This document shows positions 54,208 through 61,003 of a stretch of DNA of 64,000 bases, in pieces. Each line of letters starts with the position of its first letter. Within the stretch, counting starts at the first letter, position 1. Where the stretch lies: the IMG/VR virus record IMGVR_UViG_3300028831_000232, positions 41,638 through 105,637 of that record. One strand, written 5' to 3'. The notes beneath the pieces are model-generated. The model worked only from the letters and a program-made list of their open reading frames with translations. It had not been told where the DNA came from and ran no database searches. The position numbers and the translations under genes are program-made. This DNA comes from a virus.

Positions 54208-54792
54208 CTAGCGGGTCTGTGCCCGCATCCAGCGGTCGTAGGGGTCCTCGGCCTTGCCGGCGTCCTGGCGGTCCAGCTCGGCCCGGAGGACCGACAGGGC
54301 ACCCAGCTCGTCGTCGTCCACCAGGGCAGCCAGCATGCGGGCGGCCCCCCACAGGACGTTGTTGTCGTTGCGGTGGAACCGCAGGGCGGTAGAGAACGAC
54401 TCCCCGGCGTCGAAGTCGAAGTCGCTGGCCTCCAGGGTCGCTCGGGCCTGGTCGAGCTGGATCTGGCTGTTGCGCTCCTGGCGGGCGATGTCGAGGGCCA
54501 CGGCGAAGACGGGCGTCTGGCGCACGGCCTCCCAGCTCCTGGGGTCGGCCGGCTCGGGCAAGGCGAGGTTACCGGCGCCGTCCCCGGCCGCCGTGGCCTC
54601 CTCGAAGGCCCGGAAGAACTCTCGGGAGGCAGCCTCGTTCAAGACGGTGCCGGACTTCTCCAGAGCGACCAGGCGCTGCACGGTCCAGCCGCTGAAGCCC
54701 TTGGAGTCGAGGAAGGTGATCAGCTCGCTGTGTCGGAGGCCGGTGGCCTCGCGGGTGGCCTTGACCTCGAAGCCGTTGATGAGGGTCTTCAT
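54208..54792 (-). CDS. HTH-type protein under promoter site d, 194 aa
   Basis: Residues 1-50 (GFEVKATREATGLRHSELIT, then WTVQRLVALEKSG) resemble an XRE-like helix-turn-helix; the remainder is helical and acidic. The ATG at 54792 has AGGAGCA upstream. A frame starting at 54912, 7 nt after the -10 of site d, would add 40 residues, but its third positions are poorer in G/C, so I treat 54793-54912 as leader RNA. Terminated by the hairpin at 54163-54200. Confidence 0.65.
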   Translation of the reverse strand: MKTLINGFEVKATREATGLRHSELITFLDSKGFSGWTVQRLVALEKSGTVLNEAASREFFRAFEEATAAGDGAGNLALPEPADPRSWEAVRQTPVFAVALDIARQERNSQIQLDQARATLEASDFDFDAGESFSTALRFHRNDNNVLWGAARMLAALVDDDELGALSVLRAELDRQDAGKAEDPYDRWMRAQTR

Positions 54793-54840
54793 GTGGGTGC
54801 TCCTGTTGCTGGGGGCGCTCGGACGAGCGGCCGAAACGTG

Positions 54841-54907
54841 AGCGACCGCACGCTCTGCAGAGCCGGCCCCAGTGGGTCGGTGACTCTCGGCGGGGCGTGC
54901 GGTCGCT
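54841..54907 (-). repeat. Inverted repeat in leader of the HTH gene
   Basis: Perfect 13-bp arms AGCGACCGCACGC (54841-54853) and its complement (54895-54907) with a 41-nt spacer, within the 120-nt leader 54793-54912. It may fold and govern translation or attenuation of the downstream HTH gene. Confidence 0.55.
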
Positions 54908-54918
54908 GTCATGATCCC

Positions 54919-54970
54919 TTTATCGGTCATCTGGCCCGCTAAGGCAAGGGCTGAGCCGCAAAATATTGCG
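54919..54970 (-). promoter_or_regulatory. Leftward promoter with operator (site d)
   Basis: Inverted repeat GGCAAG-N16-ATTGCG at 54943-54970 (one half degenerate). Leftward -35-like TTGCCT (54947-54942), 17-nt spacer, GATAAA (54924-54919), and an ATG at 54912, 7 nt away. Drives the leader and HTH gene. Confidence 0.6.
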
Positions 54971-54979
54971 ATTTCTTGG

Positions 54980-55270
54980 CTAAAGGCGCTCTCCGCGGTA
55001 GATTCCGACCAGTTGGTACCTCCAGTTGATGTTCTGTCCGAGATCGGGCAGGCGGGTGGGTGGGGGGTCCTCGGGGAGCTGGGCCTCGGGCGAGCCGTAG
55101 CTCACGTATTGGCGGTGGCCGGCGTCCGGGTGACCCAGCTCCACGTTCTCGTAGACGGCCACGCCATCGCCCCGGCCCAACCACCGGTTGATGACGACGG
55201 CGGCGTCCTGCGGGGCCTCCAGGGCCTTCTGGAGGGACTCCAGCAGCTCGTCCCGGCTGAAGGTCACCAT
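54980..55270 (-). CDS. Unknown small protein, 96 aa
   Basis: Starts MVTFSRDELLESLQKALE; helical front, beta rear (VAVYENVELGHPD, RQYVSYGSPEAQL). Function unknown. Overlaps the upstream gene by 7 nt; the stop is 9 nt from site d. Confidence 0.6.
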   Translation of the reverse strand: MVTFSRDELLESLQKALEAPQDAAVVINRWLGRGDGVAVYENVELGHPDAGHRQYVSYGSPEAQLPEDPPPTRLPDLGQNINWRYQLVGIYRGERL

Positions 55271-55515
55271 GACTTCGTCTCCAGCTCTTGGAACAGGCCG
55301 TAGATCTGGCCCAGCTGGACGATGGAGATCATGCAGGTGGGGTCCACCTCCTCGCCCAGGTAGATGGCGGCGGTCGGCTCGCCGTGCATGAAGCCGACCG
55401 TCACCCCCAGCTCCTGGCCGGTGAACGGGTCGGTGCCGAGCACCATGGTGCGCTTGACGTACTCGGAGATCGTTGGCTTGGCATCGAAGATGCGGCGCTC
55501 GTCACCGGTCATCAC
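55264..55515 (-). CDS. Unknown protein, 83 aa
   Basis: Starts MMTGDERRIFDAKPTIS. Beta-rich middle TDPFTGQELGVTVGFMHGE. No family recognised; ATGA overlap. Confidence 0.6.
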   Translation of the reverse strand: MMTGDERRIFDAKPTISEYVKRTMVLGTDPFTGQELGVTVGFMHGEPTAAIYLGEEVDPTCMISIVQLGQIYGLFQELETKSW

Positions 55516-55868
55516 GCCTCGCTCCAGCCGAAGTAGACGCGGGGCGAATGGGTGAACTCCAGGCTGCCCTTCTTGCCGTCAGAGCGGCGCCGGACGACCA
55601 CGAAGGGCGCCTGGAAGCCGAGCACCTCGAAGTCCCGGCTCAGCTCCTCGGTCGTCCAGGTGGCCTCTTCGTTGACGGCCAGGTCGGCGGCCGGCTGGCC
55701 GGTGGCGATCATCTCCCGGCGGATGGATTCGGTGGGGTCGGACACTGTCTTGTGCTCCTTCTCTGTTGGGGGGTAGCCCTGGCCGTAGATCTCGTCGGCC
55801 AGGGTGGGGCGGTCGTAGTCAGGCTCGGGGTCGTAGTCGTCGTTGAAGCGGTCCTCGATGCGGCTCAC
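55512..55868 (-). CDS. Unknown protein, 118 aa
   Basis: The rear (RDFEVLGFQAPFVVVRRRSD, then LEFTHSPRVYFGW) matches a well-spread actinophage small family. Two starts are possible: GTG 55868 (GTGA overlap) or a GTG that begins MSDPTESIRREM and has GGAG upstream, giving a shorter 78-aa protein. Function unknown. Confidence 0.7.
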   Translation of the reverse strand: MSRIEDRFNDDYDPEPDYDRPTLADEIYGQGYPPTEKEHKTVSDPTESIRREMIATGQPAADLAVNEEATWTTEELSRDFEVLGFQAPFVVVRRRSDGKKGSLEFTHSPRVYFGWSEA

Positions 55869-56122
55869 AGCAGCTCCCACAGTGGATCGATGCCCCGGCG
55901 GGCATCTTGGATGTCGTTGACCTTGCCGGCGGCCACCAACCGCTTCAGCCGGCGGTTGACGGCCCCCTTGTTGAGCACCACGTCGGGGTAGGCCAGCTCA
56001 ACCGCCCGCCGGACATCGGTGCTCGTGACGTAGCGCTGCCCGCTGTCGCGGAAGCCCTGCAAGGCACCCATGACCATCTCGGTGGTCAACATCTGCCGGC
56101 CGTTCCTAATGCTGCCGCTCAT
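55865..56122 (-). CDS. Winged-helix-like protein, 85 aa
   Basis: QRYVTSTDVRRAVELAYPDV, then KGAVNRRLKRLVAAGKVNDI and DARRGID as a wing: a winged HTH. Likely DNA-binding. Overlaps neighbours by 4 nt. Confidence 0.65.
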   Translation of the reverse strand: MSGSIRNGRQMLTTEMVMGALQGFRDSGQRYVTSTDVRRAVELAYPDVVLNKGAVNRRLKRLVAAGKVNDIQDARRGIDPLWELL

Positions 56123-56340
56123 GCCGGCCGCATCATCTCGACGGCGCCGTGGGCCATGTCGAGGATCTCCTCCAGCGAGCTGGCGGTGAACAGCGGACGC
56201 TCCGAGGTGTCGTTGTACGGCAGCGCCGCCCAGTGCATACCCGGCCCGCGGCCGTCGTCCAGCATGCGCCGCAGATGGACAGCGCCGACGACGTAGTGGT
56301 TGGCGTCGATGCGGGTGAAGGTGACAGGGGCGAAGGCCAT
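56119..56340 (-). CDS. Unknown small protein, 73 aa
   Basis: Starts MAFAPVTFTRIDANHYVVG after AAGGAGCACCCG. Beta front; helical rear. A weak operator-like element (site f, 56363-56390) lies upstream. Function unknown. Confidence 0.65.
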   Translation of the reverse strand: MAFAPVTFTRIDANHYVVGAVHLRRMLDDGRGPGMHWAALPYNDTSERPLFTASSLEEILDMAHGAVEMMRPA

Positions 56341-56362
56341 CGGGTGCTCCTTGCTCGGGATT

Positions 56363-56390
56363 GACAACAGACTATCGGGAAAGTCTTGCC
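56363..56390. promoter_or_regulatory. Degenerate operator-like element (site f)
   Basis: GACAAC-N16-CTTGCC with the AAAGTCTTG core seen at sites a, c and e. No -10 at the usual distance. Upstream of gene 56119-56340; may be a weaker operator. Confidence 0.35.
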
Positions 56391-56660
56391 CTGAGAACCC
56401 CCTGGAGGCGGTTCTGCCGGGCGGTGGGCAGCGGATCGGTGATGGACCACCACGGTGCGGGGCCGGCCGTTCCTGGGGCCGTACAGGTAGAACCAGCTGC
56501 AGCCGTCCTCCACCAGCCGCTCGACGGTGGCCTGGTCGGTGGGCACGTCCACCGTCCCGCCCGGCGTCCTCGTGCGGAGAACCCAGGCGCTGACGGTGCG
56601 GGCCTTGGGCCGGAAGGGCCAGGCGTAGGGGTAGGGCGGCTCGCCGCTCCAGTAGGCCAT
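56372..56660 (-). pseudogene. Frameshifted unknown gene
   Basis: The frame opening MAYWSGEPPYPYAWPFRPKA has GC-rich third positions until about 56450 (CSWFYLYGPRNGRPRTVVV). There coding quality moves to another frame (ITDPLPTARQNRLQGVLRA) that ends at 56372, immediately before the operator-like site f. One extra base near 56450 would join them into a roughly 95-residue protein. Programmed +1 shifting is possible; a sequence indel is simpler. Confidence 0.5.
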
Positions 56661-56661
56661 C

Positions 56662-57276
56662 TCAGGTCATCCCGAAGGCGCTGCGGTTGACCGACACGAT
56701 CCACGTCTCGGAGTAGCGGCGGTTGGGGTAGCCCTCGCCGTTGTTCTCCTGGCGGATGGGGAGGACGACCCGGCTGGACTTGAGGTTGGCGGCGAAGGAG
56801 GCCCAGCCCTGGGTGATCGTCCGGCCCCGGCTGTCGTAGATCCAGCCGCCCTCGCGGGCGTAGTAGCCGCGGCTCTCGGCGTAGGCGCGGGCGGCCTTCT
56901 CCTCGCCCTTGCGGTGCTCCTTGCCGGCGTAGGTGACCACGAGGCAGCCGTTCCACTTCGCCAGGCGCTTCTCCACCCAGCTCACGTCCTTCTTCGCCAG
57001 GCAGGCGGTGGCCCAGCCGGCCTGGTCCGGGGTGTCGAGCGCCGGCAGGGACAGGATGTGCTCGACCACGAACAGCGGGATGTCCCGGCCCAGCAGGGCG
57101 ACTTCCTCGTTGCCCTTGAACGCCTTCACGTCGCCCCGCCCGGTGAAGCCGGTGGAGTCGAGGTACTCGACCCAGGTCACCCGCAGGTAGCCCTCGCCGT
57201 CGAGGGTCCAGCCCACCCCGAAGTCAACCTCGGGGCCGTGCAGCGTCGTCTCGGTGTAGGTCAGCTTCTTGCTCAC
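56662..57276 (-). CDS. Unknown protein, 204 aa
   Basis: GTG start 3 nt after the upstream stop. Starts MSKKLTYTETTLHGPEVDFG; alpha/beta with repeated WVEYLDST, GWIYDSRGRTITQGW and RRYSETWIVSVNRS. No family recognised. Leftward neighbour of the DpdA-like gene; possibly in the same transcript. Confidence 0.65.
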   Translation of the reverse strand: MSKKLTYTETTLHGPEVDFGVGWTLDGEGYLRVTWVEYLDSTGFTGRGDVKAFKGNEEVALLGRDIPLFVVEHILSLPALDTPDQAGWATACLAKKDVSWVEKRLAKWNGCLVVTYAGKEHRKGEEKAARAYAESRGYYAREGGWIYDSRGRTITQGWASFAANLKSSRVVLPIRQENNGEGYPNRRYSETWIVSVNRSAFGMT

Positions 57277-57278
57277 GG

Positions 57279-58226
57279 CTAGGCCGCCTTTCGGGTAGCG
57301 CTGCGGAGCAGGCCGCAGGTGCGGATGGAGCCGGCGTCGAGGTGTCGCACCTGGACGCGCCGGCCGTTGGCGAAGTGGGTGCAGTGGCCACACACCGGGC
57401 CGGACTCGGTGGCCGGCACGCCCCGCAGCTCCACTGCCTTGGCGGCGGGAGCTGCGGGGGCGGGGGTCAGGGCGGCCAGGGCGTCCAGCCAGCTGAGCAG
57501 GTTGGGGAGGTTCTCGTCCGGGCCGTAGCGGAGGTAGGTGCCGTCGGCGGTGTCGCAGTCCCAGCTGTTGGCGATGAGCATGCGGCGCTCGCTGTTCACG
57601 CGCCCCATGTGGACGAGCTTGCCCTCGGCCTTGGCCCGCTCGGTGACGATCCGGCCGGCCTCACCGATCTTGAAGTCGTCCGACCCGCCGAGGAAGATGG
57701 CGTCGATCTCGGCCCACGGCACCTCGTCCAGCATCTCCTCGATGCCGTCCTGGGCCACGAAGGCCACCGGGAAGCCCAGCTCCCGCACCAGCGGAGCGTG
57801 CTTGGAGAACAGCTCCAGGGTGGGGCGGGCGTGCCCGATGCAGAAGATGTCCTGCTGGCCCTTGCGGGGACCCTGGCCCACCAGCTTCGGGGAGCCGTCC
57901 TTGTTGAAGGCGGGGTGCCAGGTCAGCACGTCCGGCACGGCGGCCCACATGACCTTGGCCTTCTGGGCCGGCGTGAGCTGGGCGGCGAGCTTGGTGATCC
58001 AGGCCACCCAGCGGTCCTCGAAGTCGGGGCGGCCCTTGGCGCCGTACCCACCGTTGTCGAGGCCGATGAAGGGGTGGAGGTCGATCTTGTTGGCGTAGCC
58101 GCCGACCTTCTTGCCGTTCTTGTAGAGGCCGGCGGTGTCGGGGGTGAGGAGCAGGCCGATGTTGCGCTCGAAGGCGACAGCCTGGACCGACTCGTTCGTT
58201 GCCCCGGTGATGTAGTTCGTCGTCAT
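57279..58226 (-). CDS. DpdA-like TGT-superfamily candidate, 315 aa
   Basis: Contains GLDNGGYGAKG (Asp and Gly turn of TIM-barrel base exchangers), AFVAQDGIEE, FLGGSDDFKIGE, KLVHMGRVNSERRMLIANSW and CDTADGTYLRYGP. This order matches the phage TGT-like enzymes that insert 7-deazaguanines into DNA. C-terminal CGHC and later Cys could hold zinc. The ATG is 7 nt after the -10 of site e, so the mRNA may be leaderless. No preQ0 synthesis genes are in the window. Confidence 0.6.
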   Translation of the reverse strand: MTTNYITGATNESVQAVAFERNIGLLLTPDTAGLYKNGKKVGGYANKIDLHPFIGLDNGGYGAKGRPDFEDRWVAWITKLAAQLTPAQKAKVMWAAVPDVLTWHPAFNKDGSPKLVGQGPRKGQQDIFCIGHARPTLELFSKHAPLVRELGFPVAFVAQDGIEEMLDEVPWAEIDAIFLGGSDDFKIGEAGRIVTERAKAEGKLVHMGRVNSERRMLIANSWDCDTADGTYLRYGPDENLPNLLSWLDALAALTPAPAAPAAKAVELRGVPATESGPVCGHCTHFANGRRVQVRHLDAGSIRTCGLLRSATRKAA

Positions 58227-58232
58227 GTACAC

Positions 58233-58284
58233 AACATCGGCTTTTGCCGGCCCTAACGCAAGTACCGAGCGGCAAAATCTTGCG
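58233..58284 (-). promoter_or_regulatory. Leftward promoter with operator (site e)
   Basis: Inverted repeat CGCAAG-N16-CTTGCG (58257-58284). Leftward -35-like TTGCGT (58261-58256), 17-nt spacer, GATGTT (58238-58233), and the ATG of the DpdA-like gene at 58226. Shares GCAAGATTTTG with site a. Confidence 0.65.
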
Positions 58285-58341
58285 AGGACTTCAGACAAAA
58301 CGGGACAACCCTGCCGCCGAGCCGGCGTAGGCGCTGCGGAT

Positions 58342-59931
58342 TTAGACCGAGGAGCTGGAGAGGAAGCGGGCCAGGGTGTCCACGTTGAGCTTCAGCCGCC
58401 CCTTGGCGTCGATGCCCCGCCCGTCCACCACGGCGTCAGCGATGGCCCGCTTGGCCGTCAGCATCTCGTGCATGCGCTCCTCGATGGAGCCGGCCATCAT
58501 CACCGTGTTCAGGGTGATGGACTCCCACTCCGACGACAGCCGGATGATGCGGGCCTGGCGCTGGTCGAACTTCCCGGCGCTCCACGGCAGGTTGTAGTTG
58601 ATCAGGTAGCTGGCCTCGGGCAGGTCGAGTCCCATCCCCCCGGCGTCCGAGCTGAGGAACAGCCGGCAGTTGGGGTCGTTGGCGAAGCGCTGCTTCACGG
58701 CGTCACGTTCGCGGGGCGTCAGCTCCCCGGTGAATTCGACCGGGCGCCATGCCTTGGCCGAGATCTTCTTGCCGGCCACCGTCACCTCGCCCACCCTGAT
58801 CCGGTGCAGGCTCTCCTTGAAGAAGCTGAACAGCACTGCCTTGTGGCCGGCCTCGATGATCTCGGCCAGCAGCTCCATGGTGGCGACGAACTTCGGCGCC
58901 GGCCCCAGGTGGGTGAGCAGGCCGGCGTCGGCCAGCTCGTGGGCGTAGGCCGAGCCGGACGCGCTGGCCGGGTCGCTGTGCTGCGCTGCGCTGATCCGCA
59001 GAAGCGCCGGGTGGTCGCAGAGCATCCGCAGGCACGTCAGCCGGCTCATGATGGCCGCCCGCGCCTTGAGCGCACCGGGATCGTCCTGGCCGTGGGGCGA
59101 GTAGTGGTGGAAGACGGAGAAATTCCCGAACCGAGCCTGGGCCGCACCCAGCTCGGCCAGCAGGTCGTCTCGGATGTGGTTGTAGAGCTTGGCGCCGGCC
59201 GGATCGAAGGGGACGGGCACGATGGCCTCGTTGACCTTGGGCAGCTGGTCGCGCACGTCCGGCTCGTCCCGACGCTTGCGGGCCATGGCCGTGGACAGCC
59301 GGCGGTGGAACGTCGGCAGGTTCTTGTAGAACTGCACGCCGCCGAAGTTGTTGCGGGCGATGAAGGTCCGGTCGAACATCTCGAAGCGCCCCAGCACCTC
59401 GGGATCGACCCACTGCATGATCGAAAACGCCTCCTCGGGCCGGTTCTCCACCGGCTGGCCGGTCAGCGCCCAGCGGTACTTGGCCTTCATCTTCTTGATG
59501 CGCCGGCTGCGCTTGGACCGGAAGCTCTTGATGGCCGTGGCCTCGTCCACCACCACACAGTCCAGCGGCAGCTTCTGCACGTAGCCCCAGTCGTTGACGC
59601 ACTGCTCGTAGTTCAGGATCACGTAGTCCGGCTCGTCAAGGATGATCGAGCTGTACTGGCGCTCCCGCATCTTGGGCGAGCCGTCCACCACCACGATGGT
59701 GGCGTCGGTGGTGAACTTCTCGATCATCCTGCGCCACTGGTACTTGAGCGACGCCGGGCAGATGATGATGGCCGTGGCGATCTCGCCCGAGTCGAGCAGC
59801 TCCTCGGTGGCGGCCAGGGTGATGACGGTCTTCCCGAGGCCCATCTCGAATGCCACAAGCAGGTAGCGCCGCTCCAGCATGGCCTTGACCGCCGGCACCT
59901 GGAACCCGAAGAGCTGGCCGGTGAAGCTCAC
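58342..59931 (-). CDS. SNF2-family DNA helicase, 529 aa
   Basis: Motif I EMGLGKT (29-35), VVVDEATAIKS (motif II, DEAT in place of DEAH), ALTGQPVENRPEE (III), AVLFSFFKESL (IV), FLSSDAGGMGLDLP (V) and DQRQARIIRLSS (VI). An ATP-dependent translocase found in many actinophage replication modules. GTG start GTGA-coupled to the zinc protein. Confidence 0.85.
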   Translation of the reverse strand: MSFTGQLFGFQVPAVKAMLERRYLLVAFEMGLGKTVITLAATEELLDSGEIATAIIICPASLKYQWRRMIEKFTTDATIVVVDGSPKMRERQYSSIILDEPDYVILNYEQCVNDWGYVQKLPLDCVVVDEATAIKSFRSKRSRRIKKMKAKYRWALTGQPVENRPEEAFSIMQWVDPEVLGRFEMFDRTFIARNNFGGVQFYKNLPTFHRRLSTAMARKRRDEPDVRDQLPKVNEAIVPVPFDPAGAKLYNHIRDDLLAELGAAQARFGNFSVFHHYSPHGQDDPGALKARAAIMSRLTCLRMLCDHPALLRISAAQHSDPASASGSAYAHELADAGLLTHLGPAPKFVATMELLAEIIEAGHKAVLFSFFKESLHRIRVGEVTVAGKKISAKAWRPVEFTGELTPRERDAVKQRFANDPNCRLFLSSDAGGMGLDLPEASYLINYNLPWSAGKFDQRQARIIRLSSEWESITLNTVMMAGSIEERMHEMLTAKRAIADAVVDGRGIDAKGRLKLNVDTLARFLSSSSV

Positions 59932-60074
59932 CGTCGCCGCGCCCCCTCCTTCGGCCCCCAGTCGTCATTCTCCTTGTCATAGATCTGCCACCGGCCGCCG
60001 TCCTCGCAGACGCAGGCCGGCGGGTCGGTGTCGAGATCCCAGTGCGCTTTGCAGTCGAGGCAGCGGACCTTCAT
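59928..60074 (-). CDS. Small zinc protein between primase and helicase, 48 aa
   Basis: CLDC (5-8) and CVCED (22-26) make a three- to four-Cys knuckle; basic tail. ATGA overlaps with primase stop and GTGA with SNF2 start. Could be a replisome accessory; unproven. Confidence 0.6.
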   Translation of the reverse strand: MKVRCLDCKAHWDLDTDPPACVCEDGGRWQIYDKENDDWGPKEGARRR

Positions 60075-61003
60075 GCCAGCTGCCGGGCGCGCTTACCCCA
60101 GGGTGTGGCCGAATTGGTGAGTGCCACCTCGATCTCCTCCCTGGTCATCTCCCCCACATCCTTGGCCTTCGAGGTGCCGTAGTCCAGTACCTTCACCCGC
60201 AGCCGGCGGCCCAGCCGGCCCAGCATGGCCTGCGTCTGCAGCTGGCCCTCCTCATCGTTGTCGAGGGCCAGCACCACGGTGGAGGCGTGGGCGCACAGCA
60301 ACTCAACCTGCTGGTCCGACACGAGCGCACCGAAGGCGGCCAGCCCCCCGGCGATCCCCTCGGAGTAGAGCCGGACGACATCGAGAGGCGACTCGACCAG
60401 GATGGCCTGGCCGTCCTCGGGGAACAGGTCGATGCCGAAGAGCGTGGTCCGCTTCTTCACCCCCACCGGGTGGTTGCGGACGAATCCCCGGCGCTTGAAC
60501 TGGTAGCCCATGAGCCGGCCGTTTTGCCGGCGGATCGGCGTAATCCAGCCCCGGTTCTCGGGGTCCCAGAGCACCCCGTAGTAGTTCACGGCGAACCGTT
60601 CCAGCTGGCGGCGCTCCATCGGGGCGTCAGGGGGAGCACAGAAGCCCTCCAGAAGCCTTTCTAGTGCCCTATACGGCCCCGGCGGGCCGGTCCCGGTATC
60701 CGGGGCCTTCCCGAGCTTCCTGGCCCTGGAGAAGGCCGTCACCCGATCATGCTCGGCCAGCCAGTCGGCGGCCCAGTCGGGGGTCTGGTTGTTCAAGTCC
60801 GCGATCAGGGCGGCCAGGGTGCCCTTGTAGCCGCAGCTGAAGCAGTGGTGGACGAGCAGCTGGCGGTCAACGCTCCAGTGCGAGGTCCGCTGCCGCTCGC
60901 CTACCCGCTCCTCGTGCATCGGACACAGCCCGAATACCCGGCGCTCTCCCACGGCCGTGATCTCCACGCCGAGGCGCTCCAGTACTGACACGAGGTCAAT
61001 CAT
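60071..61003 (-). CDS. DnaG-type primase, 310 aa
   Basis: Zinc finger C27-P-M-H30 and C54-FSC57, then TOPRIM: GQAILVESPLDVVRL (Glu) and VVLALDNDEEG (DxD-type). Shorter than bacterial DnaG but phage-like. Makes RNA primers for replication; adjacent DnaB helicase. ATG at 61003 overlaps the helicase stop by 8 nt. Confidence 0.85.
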   Translation of the reverse strand: MIDLVSVLERLGVEITAVGERRVFGLCPMHEERVGERQRTSHWSVDRQLLVHHCFSCGYKGTLAALIADLNNQTPDWAADWLAEHDRVTAFSRARKLGKAPDTGTGPPGPYRALERLLEGFCAPPDAPMERRQLERFAVNYYGVLWDPENRGWITPIRRQNGRLMGYQFKRRGFVRNHPVGVKKRTTLFGIDLFPEDGQAILVESPLDVVRLYSEGIAGGLAAFGALVSDQQVELLCAHASTVVLALDNDEEGQLQTQAMLGRLGRRLRVKVLDYGTSKAKDVGEMTREEIEVALTNSATPWGKRARQLA

